Below are positions 7,949 to 15,458 of a stretch of 43,741 bases of DNA, in pieces. Each line of letters opens with the position of its first letter. Within the stretch, counting starts at the first letter, position 1. Under the pieces are notes generated by a model, which searched no databases, was not told where the DNA came from, and was given only the letters and a program-made list of their open reading frames with translations. A program made the position numbers and the translations under genes. The DNA comes from Betaproteobacteria bacterium (GTDB taxonomy: Bacteria; Pseudomonadota; Gammaproteobacteria; Burkholderiales; Casimicrobiaceae), in contig JADIZG010000032.1 in assembly GCA_016704895.1 (NCBI GenBank), positions 1-43,741 on the forward strand, written 5' to 3'.

Positions 7949-8974
7949 ATGTCCGGATTCGCCCGACGCATCGTCGACTGGCAGCGCACGCACGGCCGCC
8001 ACGACCTCCCGTGGCAGCGCACGCGCGATGCCTACCGGATCTGGGTCGCCGAGATCATGCTGCAGCAGACGCAGGTCGCGACGGTGATCCCGTACTACGA
8101 CCGCTTCCTCGCGGCGTTTCCCGACGTGAATGCGCTCGCTCGCGCCGACGAGGACGCCGTGCTCGCGCAGTGGAGCGGGCTCGGCTATTACCGTCGTGCG
8201 CGGCACATGCACGCGGCGGCGCGCGAGGTCGTCGATCGCCATGGCGGCACGTTTCCGCGCGACGCGGCCATGCTTGCCGCGCTGCCGGGCATCGGTCCGT
8301 CGACCGCAGCGGCGATCGCGGCATTCGCGTCGGGCGAGCGCGGCGCGATCCTCGACGGCAACGTGAAGCGCGTGCTCGCGCGCCACCGCGGGATCGACGG
8401 CGACCCCGCGTCACCGGCGGTCGAGTCGACGCTCTGGGCGCTGGCGCGGCGGCTCGTCCCGCGCGACGCGATCGAGGCGTACACGCAAGGCATGATGGAT
8501 CTCGGCGCGACGCTGTGCACGCGCACGAAGCCGCGCTGCGGCGATTGCCCGGTCGCGCGCGACTGCGGCGCGCGGCGCGAGGGACGCACCGGCGAGCTGC
8601 CCGGGAAGCGTTCGCGACGCGCGCTGCCGCACCGCGAGGTGCAGCTCGTCTGGGCCGAGCGCGCAGGCGACGTGTTGCTCGAGCGCCGCCCGTCGACGGG
8701 AGTGTGGGGGCGACTGTGGAGCCTTCCGGAGATCGACGTCGACGCGGACCCGGTCGCCGCGCTGCGGGAACGCTACGGCATCGGTGCGCGGTTGCTCGAG
8801 CGCCTCGCGCCGGTCGACCATGCGTTCACGCACTACGCGCTCACGATGCACCCGTCGCGGCTCGCCGCGAAGGCGTCGCGCGCCGCGCTTCCGGCCGAGT
8901 GCATGTGGATCGCTCGCGCGGACCTGGCCGGCGCGGCGCTGCCCGCGCCGATCCGCAAGCTGCTCACCCGTTAG
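7949..8974 (+). CDS. mutY: MutY, A/G-specific adenine DNA glycosylase
   Basis: Removes adenine mispaired with 8-oxoguanine in base excision repair. The 341-residue protein has catalytic Glu35 (WVAEIMLQQTQV), the helix-hairpin-helix LPGIGPSTAAAI and Asp136 (ILDGNVKRV), the same 101-residue spacing as E. coli Glu37/Asp138. The [4Fe-4S] ligands follow as C190-x6-C197-x2-C200-x5-C206. The C-terminal third is the Nudix-like domain that recognises 8-oxoG (ERRPSTGVWGRLWSLPE). ATG 7949 has no clear ribosome site, but earlier in-frame sequence is Pro/Arg junk. The 165 nt between cpoB and mutY shows nothing recognisable. Confidence 0.97.
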   Translation: MSGFARRIVDWQRTHGRHDLPWQRTRDAYRIWVAEIMLQQTQVATVIPYYDRFLAAFPDVNALARADEDAVLAQWSGLGYYRRARHMHAAAREVVDRHGGTFPRDAAMLAALPGIGPSTAAAIAAFASGERGAILDGNVKRVLARHRGIDGDPASPAVESTLWALARRLVPRDAIEAYTQGMMDLGATLCTRTKPRCGDCPVARDCGARREGRTGELPGKRSRRALPHREVQLVWAERAGDVLLERRPSTGVWGRLWSLPEIDVDADPVAALRERYGIGARLLERLAPVDHAFTHYALTMHPSRLAAKASRAALPAECMWIARADLAGAALPAPIRKLLTR

Positions 8975-8980
8975 CGGCGA

Positions 8981-8999
8981 CCCCGCCTGTCGGGCGGGG
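8981..8999. terminator. hairpin between convergent mutY and anti-sigma gene
   Basis: CCCCGCC pairs with GGCGGGG across a 5-nt loop (TGTCG), just after the mutY stop and 30 nt before the end of the opposing gene. There is no T-run on either side, so it may act as a bidirectional or Rho-assisted terminator. Confidence 0.45.
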
Positions 9000-9028
9000 A
9001 GCACGACGCCGGCGCTCGATGCCTGTCG

Positions 9029-10123
9029 TCAGCGCGTCACGCCCGACGCCCACGCGCGCAGCTCGACCGGCAACCGCGTATCGGCGTCCGCGTAGGCCTG
9101 GCGGAACGCACGCAGCTCGCGCGCGGCGCCCTCGCCGTCGTTCGCGGCAAGCAGGCGACGGATCTCGGCGACGAACGCGTCCGGCAGCTTGACCGCCGAC
9201 CCTTGCGCACCCGCAGGCGCCGCTGCCGCCCGGTCGCGCGTCGCGGCCGCTTCGCGCGCGTCCGCCATCGACGTCGCGGGAGCGCGCGCGGCGAGCTTCG
9301 GCCGCGCGGCGGCATCGGTGGCGTTCTCCGCGCCGCGCATGCCCGAAGGTGCCGCCGCAAGTCCCGAGGCGGCGGCCGGAGCCGCTGCGGGCGCGGGCGC
9401 CGCGGCGGCGACCGGTGGCGCAGCGGCCGGTGGGGGCGACGCGACGAAGCCCGACGTCGATTCGCGCTCGACCTTGCGCGCCTCGGCCGTGTCGCCTTCG
9501 GCGCGCTTCGCGAGCGCGGCGACCTGGGCGTCGGGAGCGCGTTGGGCGGCGACCTGCTCGGCGGCAGGCTTCGCCGCCGCGAGCAGTTCCTTCGATTCGG
9601 TCGTCGTGTCGACGCGCCGCTTGCCGGTGGCGGGCGTTTCCGCAAGCCGCGTCGACGGCGCCTCGGCCGGCGGCTGTGCCCTCGCCGGGGCGGGAGCCGC
9701 TGCGCGCTCGACGGATGCCGTCGCAGGCTGCTGACGCACTGCACCGGAAGCCCCTGGGGCAGTCGGCGCGATCTCGGGCTGCGGGCTCGCCGGGGCGACC
9801 GGCGCCGCTGCCGGGGCGCGCGATTCGGCAGCGGGTTCGCGCGTGCCCGTCGCCGAATCGCTGACGATCATCGGCTCGGTCGATTCGTTCGGCAGGTTCT
9901 GGATCACGCCGATCGCGATCGCGCCGATCGTCGCGGCCGCGGCAAGCGGCATCCACCAGCGCCACGGCTCGCGCGCTTCGGCGACGGCGGGCTTCGAGCC
10001 GACCGCGCGGTGCGCCGCGGCGCGGATCGCGTCGTCGAGCGAGGCGGGCGGCGTCTCGCGCGAGTGCTCGCGCAGGAGACGGTCGACCGCGTCGTCGCTG
10101 AAGTCGTCGCGCCCTTTCGTCAT
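9029..10123 (-). CDS. putative membrane-anchored anti-sigma factor
   Basis: A 364-residue protein whose start overlaps the ECF sigma gene stop by 4 nt (ATGA), the usual arrangement for a cognate anti-sigma factor. Residues 1-55 are acidic and cytoplasmic-like (DDFSDDAVDRLLREHS). One membrane helix follows near 60-78 (WWMPLAAAATIGAIAIGVI). Residues 85-300 are an Ala/Pro-rich linker and the C-terminal 60 residues form a charged helical piece (DAFVAEIRRLLAANDGEGAA). No HxxxCxxC zinc-binding anti-sigma motif is visible. The assignment rests on gene order and topology, not on a recognised anti-sigma fold. Confidence 0.7.
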   Translation of the reverse strand: MTKGRDDFSDDAVDRLLREHSRETPPASLDDAIRAAAHRAVGSKPAVAEAREPWRWWMPLAAAATIGAIAIGVIQNLPNESTEPMIVSDSATGTREPAAESRAPAAAPVAPASPQPEIAPTAPGASGAVRQQPATASVERAAAPAPARAQPPAEAPSTRLAETPATGKRRVDTTTESKELLAAAKPAAEQVAAQRAPDAQVAALAKRAEGDTAEARKVERESTSGFVASPPPAAAPPVAAAAPAPAAAPAAASGLAAAPSGMRGAENATDAAARPKLAARAPATSMADAREAAATRDRAAAAPAGAQGSAVKLPDAFVAEIRRLLAANDGEGAARELRAFRQAYADADTRLPVELRAWASGVTR

Positions 10124-10668
10124 GCGAGGTCTCCGAGCGCGGCACGAAGCTTCGCGTACGCGTAGCGCACGCGGCTCTTCACGGTCTCCTCGCCGGCGCC
10201 GGTCAGCGCGGCGATGTCGGCTAGCGACATGCCCGACTCGATGTGCAGCAGGAACGCGTCGCGCTGCGCAGGCGGCAGCTCCGCGACCGCCGCGTCGATC
10301 CGCTCGCGCGTCGCGCGCGACTCGACGCGCGTCTCGGGCTCGTCGACGCGCGAGCCGGGGATCGCGTCGACGAGCGCTCCGGTCTCGCCGTCGCAGTCGT
10401 CGTCGAGCGAGTCGACGCGCACGTTGCCGCGCGAGCGCCAGTGGTCGACGAGCCGGTGGCGCGCGAGCGTGTAGATCCACGTCGAGAACTTCGCGGTCGG
10501 GGCATAGGTCGCGCGTGCGCGGATCGCGTTCATCCAGACGTCCTGGAACAGCTCGTCGGCGGTGGCCGCGTTGCCGACATGGCGCAGCAGGTAACGATAG
10601 ACGCCGCCGCGATGCCGCGCATAGAGGCGGTCGAACGCGCCCGCGTCGCCGGCCGCGTAGGCGAGCAT
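10120..10668 (-). CDS. ECF-type RNA polymerase sigma factor
   Basis: A 182-residue alternative sigma factor. Region 2 spans about residues 8-80 (FDRLYARHRGGVYRYLLRH, ELFQDVWMNAIRAR, FSTWIYTLARHRLVDHWR). Region 4 spans about 125-178 (LPPAQRDAFLLHIESGMS, LADIAALTGAGEETVKSRV), whose helix-turn-helix would read the -35 box. ATG 10668 has a GAGG 5 nt upstream and no earlier in-frame start was found. The overlapping downstream gene is its likely inhibitor. No target promoter could be identified here. Confidence 0.92.
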   Translation of the reverse strand: MLAYAAGDAGAFDRLYARHRGGVYRYLLRHVGNAATADELFQDVWMNAIRARATYAPTAKFSTWIYTLARHRLVDHWRSRGNVRVDSLDDDCDGETGALVDAIPGSRVDEPETRVESRATRERIDAAVAELPPAQRDAFLLHIESGMSLADIAALTGAGEETVKSRVRYAYAKLRAALGDLA

Positions 10669-10699
10669 CAGCGCCTCGTCGGGCCCCCTCGTGCGCGCG

Positions 10700-10865
10700 C
10701 GCGCTCCCGAGGGGCAGGCCGGGCGGCCCGCCGCTCGGTGTGTCCCCCCCGATGCGCGCGTCGCGCGCTTCCCCCCGAGGGGGCAGGCGAGCTTGGGACG
10801 GCCCGTCGCTGGTGTCCCCGTGCCCCCAGGGGGCGGCGGGGCGGCCCGTCGCTCGCCTCGCCGGT
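10700..10865. repeat. three degenerate tandem copies of a GC-rich intergenic element
   Basis: Most of the 300 nt between the sigma gene and the lipoprotein gene holds three related units of about 45 nt: a C-run/G-run palindrome (CCCCCGAGGGGG or CCCCCAGGGGG) followed by a variant of GGGACGGCCCGTCGCT. A related copy occurs near 23196-23270. No coding potential or clear promoter is seen. Confidence 0.6.
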
Positions 10866-10968
10866 TCCCTCTGAACGGTTTCCCGATTCGTGGGGGGCGT
10901 CGGGCATGGCCCGCCCAGTATGCGGGCGGGCGGCTCGCGCGGCAACGCGAGGGACGAGCACGCCGAGG

Positions 10969-11586
10969 TCAGCGGGGATCGGGCACGAACCCGGGCCATG
11001 CGGGGAACGGCGACGGCCTGCGGTCCGCGATCTTCGGACGCGGCGCGTAGCTCACCGGGACGCGTTCGCGGAACACGGCGACGCCGATGACGCCGAGGTC
11101 GCCCGGACGCCCGGTGCGCGCGGCATAGCTGTCGGCGACGTTGGTGAAATAGAACGCCGCGGTGTTGGCGAGGCTCTTGCGCCAGCCCGCGATCTCGACC
11201 GAGCCGTAGGGCTCGAGCACGTAGCCGCTCTGGTCGGGCGAGGCGGTCTCGCCGGTGACCGCGTTGACGCCGTCGACGGACGGCACCGCGAGGATGCGCG
11301 CGCCGGTGTGGTTGCGGATGCGGATCGCGTACTCGTGACCCGGCGTGCCGACGACCCAGCGGTCGCCGCCGCTCACGTAGACCGGCAGCAGCGTGTTGTC
11401 GGTGCGGTCGAGGATCTCGACGGTCGCGAGATGCGTGGACACCACCGGCGGCGGCGAGTGCGCGCAGGCGGCCAGCGGCGTGGCGAGCGCGGCGGCGAGC
11501 GCCAGCGCGAAGGCGCGCAACCGGCGCGTGCGCGCCGCGTGACCGGCGGGCGGAACGGAATCGGTTCGACGAGGGGCGACGTCCAT
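10969..11586 (-). CDS. putative lipoprotein of unknown function
   Basis: ATG 11586 is favoured over 11625 because GGGAG lies about 9 nt upstream. The 205-residue product has an N-terminal signal with a lipobox-like PLAACAHSPPP, suggesting a lipidated Cys. The mature part is predicted beta-rich (ATVEILDRTDNTLLPVYVSG, YAIRIRNHTGARILAVPSVD, GSVEIAGWRKS), resembling a sandwich domain, and ends Pro-rich (PFPAWPGFVPDPR). I do not recognise the family. The C-run/G-run repeats separate it from the sigma gene, so it is probably transcribed alone. Confidence 0.72.
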   Translation of the reverse strand: MDVAPRRTDSVPPAGHAARTRRLRAFALALAAALATPLAACAHSPPPVVSTHLATVEILDRTDNTLLPVYVSGGDRWVVGTPGHEYAIRIRNHTGARILAVPSVDGVNAVTGETASPDQSGYVLEPYGSVEIAGWRKSLANTAAFYFTNVADSYAARTGRPGDLGVIGVAVFRERVPVSYAPRPKIADRRPSPFPAWPGFVPDPR

Positions 11587-11747
11587 CGCGGATCTCCCGG
11601 CATCGGGCCGGCGGCGCCAGCCCATGACCCCTTGAACGGCCGGCCCCGCCGGACGGGGTTAGCCGGGCCGGCGGCCGCGGGGCCGCAGGGGCCACATGCC
11701 ATAATCCCCGGACGACTCTCCAAGCGACGGAAACGCCCGCCGACGCC

Positions 11748-12866
11748 ATGAAGGACGCCGCCCAGCTCGCCCCCCTCGTCACCGGACTCGCGTTCGCGCT
11801 CTCGTTCGTGTTCGGCTACGTCGCCAACCGCGTCAGCTTCTGCACGATGGGCGCGATCGCCGACGTCGCCAACTTCGGCGACTGGCGCCGGCTGCGCATG
11901 TGGCTGCTCGCGATCGCGGTGGCGATCGGCGGCGCGGCCGTGCTGCAGGGCATGGGCCTCGTCGACCTGTCGAAGTCGATCTACATGGGCGGGCAGGTCG
12001 CGTGGGTCTCGCACGTCGTCGGCGGCGCTTTCTTCGGCTTCGGCATGACGCTCGCGTCGGGCTGCGGCAGCAAGACGCTGATCCGCATCGGCGGCGGCAA
12101 CCTCAAGTCGCTGATCGTGCTGATCGTGATGGGGATCGCCGCCTACATGACGCTGAAGGGGGTGTTCGCGAGCTGGCGCGCAGCCGGCCTCGATCCCTGG
12201 CGCATCAATTTCGCGTCGTTCGGCGGCAAGACGTCCGACCTGCCGTCGCTCGTCGGCGCGGCGGGGCTCGGCGCGACCGCGCGCTGGCTCGTCCCCGCGC
12301 TCGTCGCGGGCGCGGTCGCCTGGTTCGTCTTCGCCGACCGCGATTTCCGCGACGCGCGCGAGATGATCGTCGGCGGCGCGATCGTCGGCGCGGTGGTCGT
12401 CGCCGGCTGGTACGTGTCCGGTCACCTGGGCTACCTCGCCGAGGATCCGGCGACGCTCGAGGAGAAGTTCGTCGCGACCAATTCGGGACGCGCGGAATCG
12501 TTCTCGTTCGTCGCTCCCGCGGCCTACCTGCTCGAGCTGCTGATGATGTGGACGGATACGACGCGCGTGCTCACGTTCGGCATCGCGGCGTCGCTGGGCA
12601 TGATCGCGGGGTCGGCCGCCTACGCGCTGGTCTCGAAGTCGTTCCGCTGGGAGAGCTTCGCGAGCGCGGAGGACGTCGGCAACCACCTCGTCGGCGCGAC
12701 GATGATGGGCTTCGGCGGCGTCACGGCGCTCGGCTGCACGATCGGGCAGGGGATCACCGGCGTCTCGACGCTCGCGGTCGGCTCGATCCTGACGCTGCTC
12801 GCGATCATCGGCGGCTGCCTGCTGGCCGTCCGCTACCAGATGTGGCGGCTGGAGCGGATGGCGTGA
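11748..12866 (+). CDS. YeeE/YedE family (TsuA-type) sulfur-compound transporter
   Basis: A 372-residue polytopic inner-membrane protein with about nine to ten helices. The family marks are conserved cysteines in membrane-embedded motifs: NRVSFCTMGAIADV (near residue 32), FGMTLASGCGSKTLIRIGGG (near 105) and GGVTALGCTIGQGITGVSTL (near 327). Characterised members take up thiosulfate, with cysteines lining the path; the substrate here is inferred. Starts at ATG 11748; a CATAAT at 11700-11705 could be its -10, without a clear -35. The next gene begins 52 nt later. Confidence 0.88.
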   Translation: MKDAAQLAPLVTGLAFALSFVFGYVANRVSFCTMGAIADVANFGDWRRLRMWLLAIAVAIGGAAVLQGMGLVDLSKSIYMGGQVAWVSHVVGGAFFGFGMTLASGCGSKTLIRIGGGNLKSLIVLIVMGIAAYMTLKGVFASWRAAGLDPWRINFASFGGKTSDLPSLVGAAGLGATARWLVPALVAGAVAWFVFADRDFRDAREMIVGGAIVGAVVVAGWYVSGHLGYLAEDPATLEEKFVATNSGRAESFSFVAPAAYLLELLMMWTDTTRVLTFGIAASLGMIAGSAAYALVSKSFRWESFASAEDVGNHLVGATMMGFGGVTALGCTIGQGITGVSTLAVGSILTLLAIIGGCLLAVRYQMWRLERMA

Positions 12867-12918
12867 CCGCCGGTCCGGCATTGTCGGCGCGGCGGCCCGC
12901 CCCCACGTTGAACCTGCG

Positions 12919-13344
12919 ATGATCGTCTTCGACCTCCAGTGCGCGCAGGGCCACGGCTTCGAGGGCTGGTTCGACTCGGGCGACGGGTTCGAGCACCAGC
13001 TCGCGTCGGACCTCGTCCGCTGCCCGGTGTGCGACACGGCGTCCGTGACGCGCGTGCCCTCGGCCCGCGTCGCGGTGCCGAAGGGAGGCGAGGCGCCGCC
13101 GCGCATCCTGCCCGACACGGTCGCCGGGCTCCCGCCCGAGCTCCTCGCGAAGCTCCGCGAGGCGGTCCGGGCCACCGAGAACGTCGGCCGGCGCTTCCCC
13201 GAGGAGGCGCGCAAGATCCACTACCAGGAAGTGCCCCATCGGCCGATCCGCGGCGAGGCCACGGCCGACGAGGCCCGCGAACTGATCGACGAAGGCGTCG
13301 ACTTCGCGCCGATCCCGCCGATCCTGTCCCGCGACGAGCACTGA
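12919..13344 (+). CDS. DUF1178 family protein
   Basis: A 141-residue protein typical in length for DUF1178. It opens MIVFDLQCAQGHGFEGWF and has a zinc-ribbon-like pair of cysteines (CPVCDT near residue 36), followed by a variable middle and the conserved end RKIHYQEVPHRPIRGEAT plus DFAPIPPI. The spaced cysteines (Cys8, Cys35, Cys38) suggest metal binding. The function is unknown. It lies between the sulfur transporter and the tRNA-Lys pair. Confidence 0.88.
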   Translation: MIVFDLQCAQGHGFEGWFDSGDGFEHQLASDLVRCPVCDTASVTRVPSARVAVPKGGEAPPRILPDTVAGLPPELLAKLREAVRATENVGRRFPEEARKIHYQEVPHRPIRGEATADEARELIDEGVDFAPIPPILSRDEH

Positions 13345-13419
13345 ACCCCCCGTAGCGCGTTGCGCGCGCCCCCAACTGGCGCGACCGCGGGGATTCGGCT
13401 AAAATCGCGCGTTTCCCGC

Positions 13420-13496
13420 GGGCCGTTAGCTCAGCTTGGTAGAGCAGCGGACTTTTAATCCGTTGGTCGCTGGTTCGAATCCAGCACGGCCTACCA
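13420..13496 (+). tRNA. tRNA-Lys (anticodon TTT)
   Basis: Cloverleaf visible: acceptor GGGCCGT pairs with ACGGCCT (one G-U), D-arm AGCTCAGCTTGGTAGAGC, anticodon stem CGGAC..TCCG around TTT, T-loop GGTTCGAATCC, encoded CCA end. A TAAAAT -10-like box sits at 13400-13405. The D-loop is one base longer than in the neighbouring gene. Confidence 0.97.
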
Positions 13497-13561
13497 GGCC
13501 TCTCCGGTCGGCCGATCGGGACTGGGCAGACGCGGGCGCGGTAGAATCATCGTTTCTCGGC

Positions 13562-13637
13562 GGGCCGTTAGCTCAGCTGGTAGAGCAGCGGACTCTTAAT
13601 CCGTTGGTCGTAGGTTCAAATCCTACACGGCCTACCA
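13562..13637 (+). tRNA. tRNA-Lys (anticodon CTT)
   Basis: Nearly identical to the gene 65 nt upstream but with anticodon CTT, reading AAG. Acceptor GGGCCGT/ACGGCCT, T-loop GGTTCAAATCC and encoded CCA are all present. A TAGAAT -10-like box at 13542-13547 suggests its own promoter, so the pair may be transcribed separately as well as together. Confidence 0.97.
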
Positions 13638-13708
13638 ACCCGCTCCGACCTCCGGCGTCGTCTTCGTCCCGGAGGACCGACCGGCCGCCGGTGCGCGGTC
13701 GCCGTGGC

Positions 13709-14566
13709 ATGTCGTCCCCTCGATACATCCTGACGCTCGCCTGCACCGACCGTCCCGGCATCGTCGGCGCGGTCGGCACGCTGCTCGCGGAGGCCGGCTG
13801 CAACATCGTCGAATCGGCGCAGTTCGGCGACGTCGACACCGGACGCTTCTTCATGCGGGTCGTGTTCGAGCCGGTGCGGCCGGACGTCGACGCACGGGCG
13901 GTCGAGGGTGCGTTCGCCGCGGTCGCGTCGCGTTTCGGCATGGAATGGAAGCTGCACGACGCCCACGCCAGGCCGCGCGTGCTGATCCTGGTGTCGAAGC
14001 AGGACCACTGCCTCAACGACCTGCTCTACCGCGCGAAGGTCGGCGCGCTGCCGATGACCGTCGCGGCCATCGTCTCGAATCACCCCGACACGCAACCTCT
14101 CGCGGACGCCTACGGCATCGCGTTCCATCACCTGCCGGTGACGCACACCACGAAGCCGGCGCAGGAAGCGGCGCTCGCCGCGCTGATCGACGAGGCGCAC
14201 GTGGAGCTCGTCGTGCTCGCGCGCTACATGCAGGTGCTCTCCGATGACCTCGCGCGGCACCTCGCCGGCCGCGCGATCAACATCCACCACGGCCTCCTGC
14301 CGAGCTTCAAGGGCGCGAGGCCGTACCACCAGGCGTACGACCGCGGCGTGAAGCTGATCGGGGCGACCGCGCACTACGTGACGAGCGACCTGGACGAGGG
14401 CCCGATCATCGAGCAGGAGGTCGCGCGCGTGGACTACAACATGCGCGTGGACGACCTCGTCGCGCTCGGTCGCGACGTCGAGTGCGTGGCCCTTGCTCGC
14501 GCCGTGAGGTTCCATCTCGAGCAGCGCGTGTTCCTGAACGGCGGGAAGACGGTCGTGTTCCGCTAG
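13709..14566 (+). CDS. purU: PurU, formyltetrahydrofolate deformylase
   Basis: Hydrolyses 10-formyl-THF to formate and THF, balancing one-carbon pools and supplying formate for purine synthesis. ATG 13709 gives 285 residues, normal for the family; the reading frame extends back through the tRNAs but that part is not coding. An ACT domain fills residues 1-85 (YILTLACTDRPGIVGAVG). The formyltransferase-like domain carries Asn191 and His193 (INIHHGLLPSFKGA) and Asp229 (SDLDEGPIIEQ), with the same 38-residue spacing as the catalytic Asn106/Asp144 of GAR transformylase. The stop codon overlaps a long hairpin. Confidence 0.96.
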   Translation: MSSPRYILTLACTDRPGIVGAVGTLLAEAGCNIVESAQFGDVDTGRFFMRVVFEPVRPDVDARAVEGAFAAVASRFGMEWKLHDAHARPRVLILVSKQDHCLNDLLYRAKVGALPMTVAAIVSNHPDTQPLADAYGIAFHHLPVTHTTKPAQEAALAALIDEAHVELVVLARYMQVLSDDLARHLAGRAINIHHGLLPSFKGARPYHQAYDRGVKLIGATAHYVTSDLDEGPIIEQEVARVDYNMRVDDLVALGRDVECVALARAVRFHLEQRVFLNGGKTVVFR

Positions 14567-14616
14567 GGCCTGTCAGCGCTACCGGGCGCGAGTGCCCCGG
14601 CAGCGCTGACAGGCCC
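14566..14616 (+). terminator. long hairpin directly after purU
   Basis: GGGCCTGTCAGCGCT (14566-14580) pairs perfectly over 15 bp with 14602-14616. An inner CCGGGC/GCCCCGG pairing extends the stem with one bulge. The last G of the TAG stop is the first stem base. No T-run follows, so it may act with Rho or protect the mRNA 3' end. The next 180 nt hold nothing recognisable. Confidence 0.6.
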
Positions 14617-14897
14617 TGGACGTCGCCACTGCCTGCGGGCGGGCATCGGTCGACGCTGCTGCAGGATGGGGCACGCTGGAGGGCAACCTTGCACCGCGCC
14701 CTCGCCTGGCCGCAGGTCAGGCGTTCGCGGAGCGCCGTTCGTCGGCGAGGCACATCGCTTGCTTCGATCATCGCCGACCGTCGCTTTCGTCCTCCATGAT
14801 CGCTTCCCTCGCCGTCGTGCCGAGCTTCGCCGCCCCGTGCCGTCCCGGATCCGCCGTCGGCGCCCCCGGGCGGTACGCGCGCGGGTGGGCACCCTCG

Positions 14898-15356
14898 GTG
14901 ACGCAGCGGGGCATCGCCCGCGTCGAACTGGCCTTCGTGCTGATCGCCCTGGCGGCGCTCGCGGCCGTCTCGGTGCCTTCGTTCGGGAATCTCGTCGTCG
15001 CGGAGCGCCTGCGTTCCGCGGGCGCGGATCTCGTGGCGTCGCTCGAGCTCGCGCGCAGCGAGGCGATCCGGCGCAGCGACGTCGTCACCGTGCGGCCGAT
15101 CGCCGATCGCTGGACCGGCGGGTGGGTCGTCGCCACCGCGAGGGGCGATTCGATCGACCGCAGGAGCGCGCTCGGCGGCCGGGTGGCCGTGCCGCGCGCG
15201 CCCGACTCGATCGCGTTCGGCCCGGACGGGCTGCCCGGCGTCGGCGGGGCCCGCATTCAGCTTGCGGACGCGGACAGGACGACCGGCGTCGCATCCCGCT
15301 GCGTGATCGTCGACCCGACCGGCAGGCCGCGCATCGAAGCGAAGACCTGCGAGTGA
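14898..15356 (+). CDS. GspH/FimT-like type IV pseudopilin
   Basis: A minor pilin-like protein. The GTG at 14898 is preferred because it yields the short basic leader typical of prepilins: MTQRG then IARVELAFVLIALAALAAVSVPSF, with Gly at -1 and Glu at +5 of the mature protein. ATG 14796 would add 34 atypical residues. After the hydrophobic helix comes the GspH/FimT signature (SFGNLVVAERLRSAGADL, LELARSEAIRRSDVVTVR, WTGGWVV). The mature protein is about 147 residues. No other pilus or type II secretion gene is nearby, so it looks like an orphan. Confidence 0.75.
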   Translation: MTQRGIARVELAFVLIALAALAAVSVPSFGNLVVAERLRSAGADLVASLELARSEAIRRSDVVTVRPIADRWTGGWVVATARGDSIDRRSALGGRVAVPRAPDSIAFGPDGLPGVGGARIQLADADRTTGVASRCVIVDPTGRPRIEAKTCE

Positions 15357-15375
15357 TCGTGCGGCGGCGACAGAC

Positions 15376-15458
15376 GTCGGGCTGAAGCCCGACAGGCGCC
15401 CGGGCGCCGCAGTGCGTCCGCGCCGCCGATGAACCTGTGGGTCGGGCTTCAGCCCGAC
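15376..15458. repeat. pair of REP-like palindromes
   Basis: GTCGGGCTGAAGCCCGAC (15376-15393; 8-bp stem, 2-nt loop) and an inverted copy preceded by GTGG (15437-15458) lie between two convergent genes. The same element recurs five times near 21.2-21.5 kb. The second copy supplies the stop codon and last residues of the EamA gene. Confidence 0.85.

Noticed and set aside
10700..10865. Remnant insertion sequence
   Set aside because: No transposase reading or terminal inverted repeats; the units are short intergenic elements.
9029..11782. A 917-codon minus-strand reading ending in the anti-sigma factor
   Set aside because: Only the last 364 codons from ATG 10123 look like protein; the rest is another frame of the sigma and lipoprotein genes.
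13436..13708. Coding extension of purU back through the tRNA-Lys genes
   Set aside because: The region is clearly two tRNA genes; ATG 13709 begins directly at the ACT domain.
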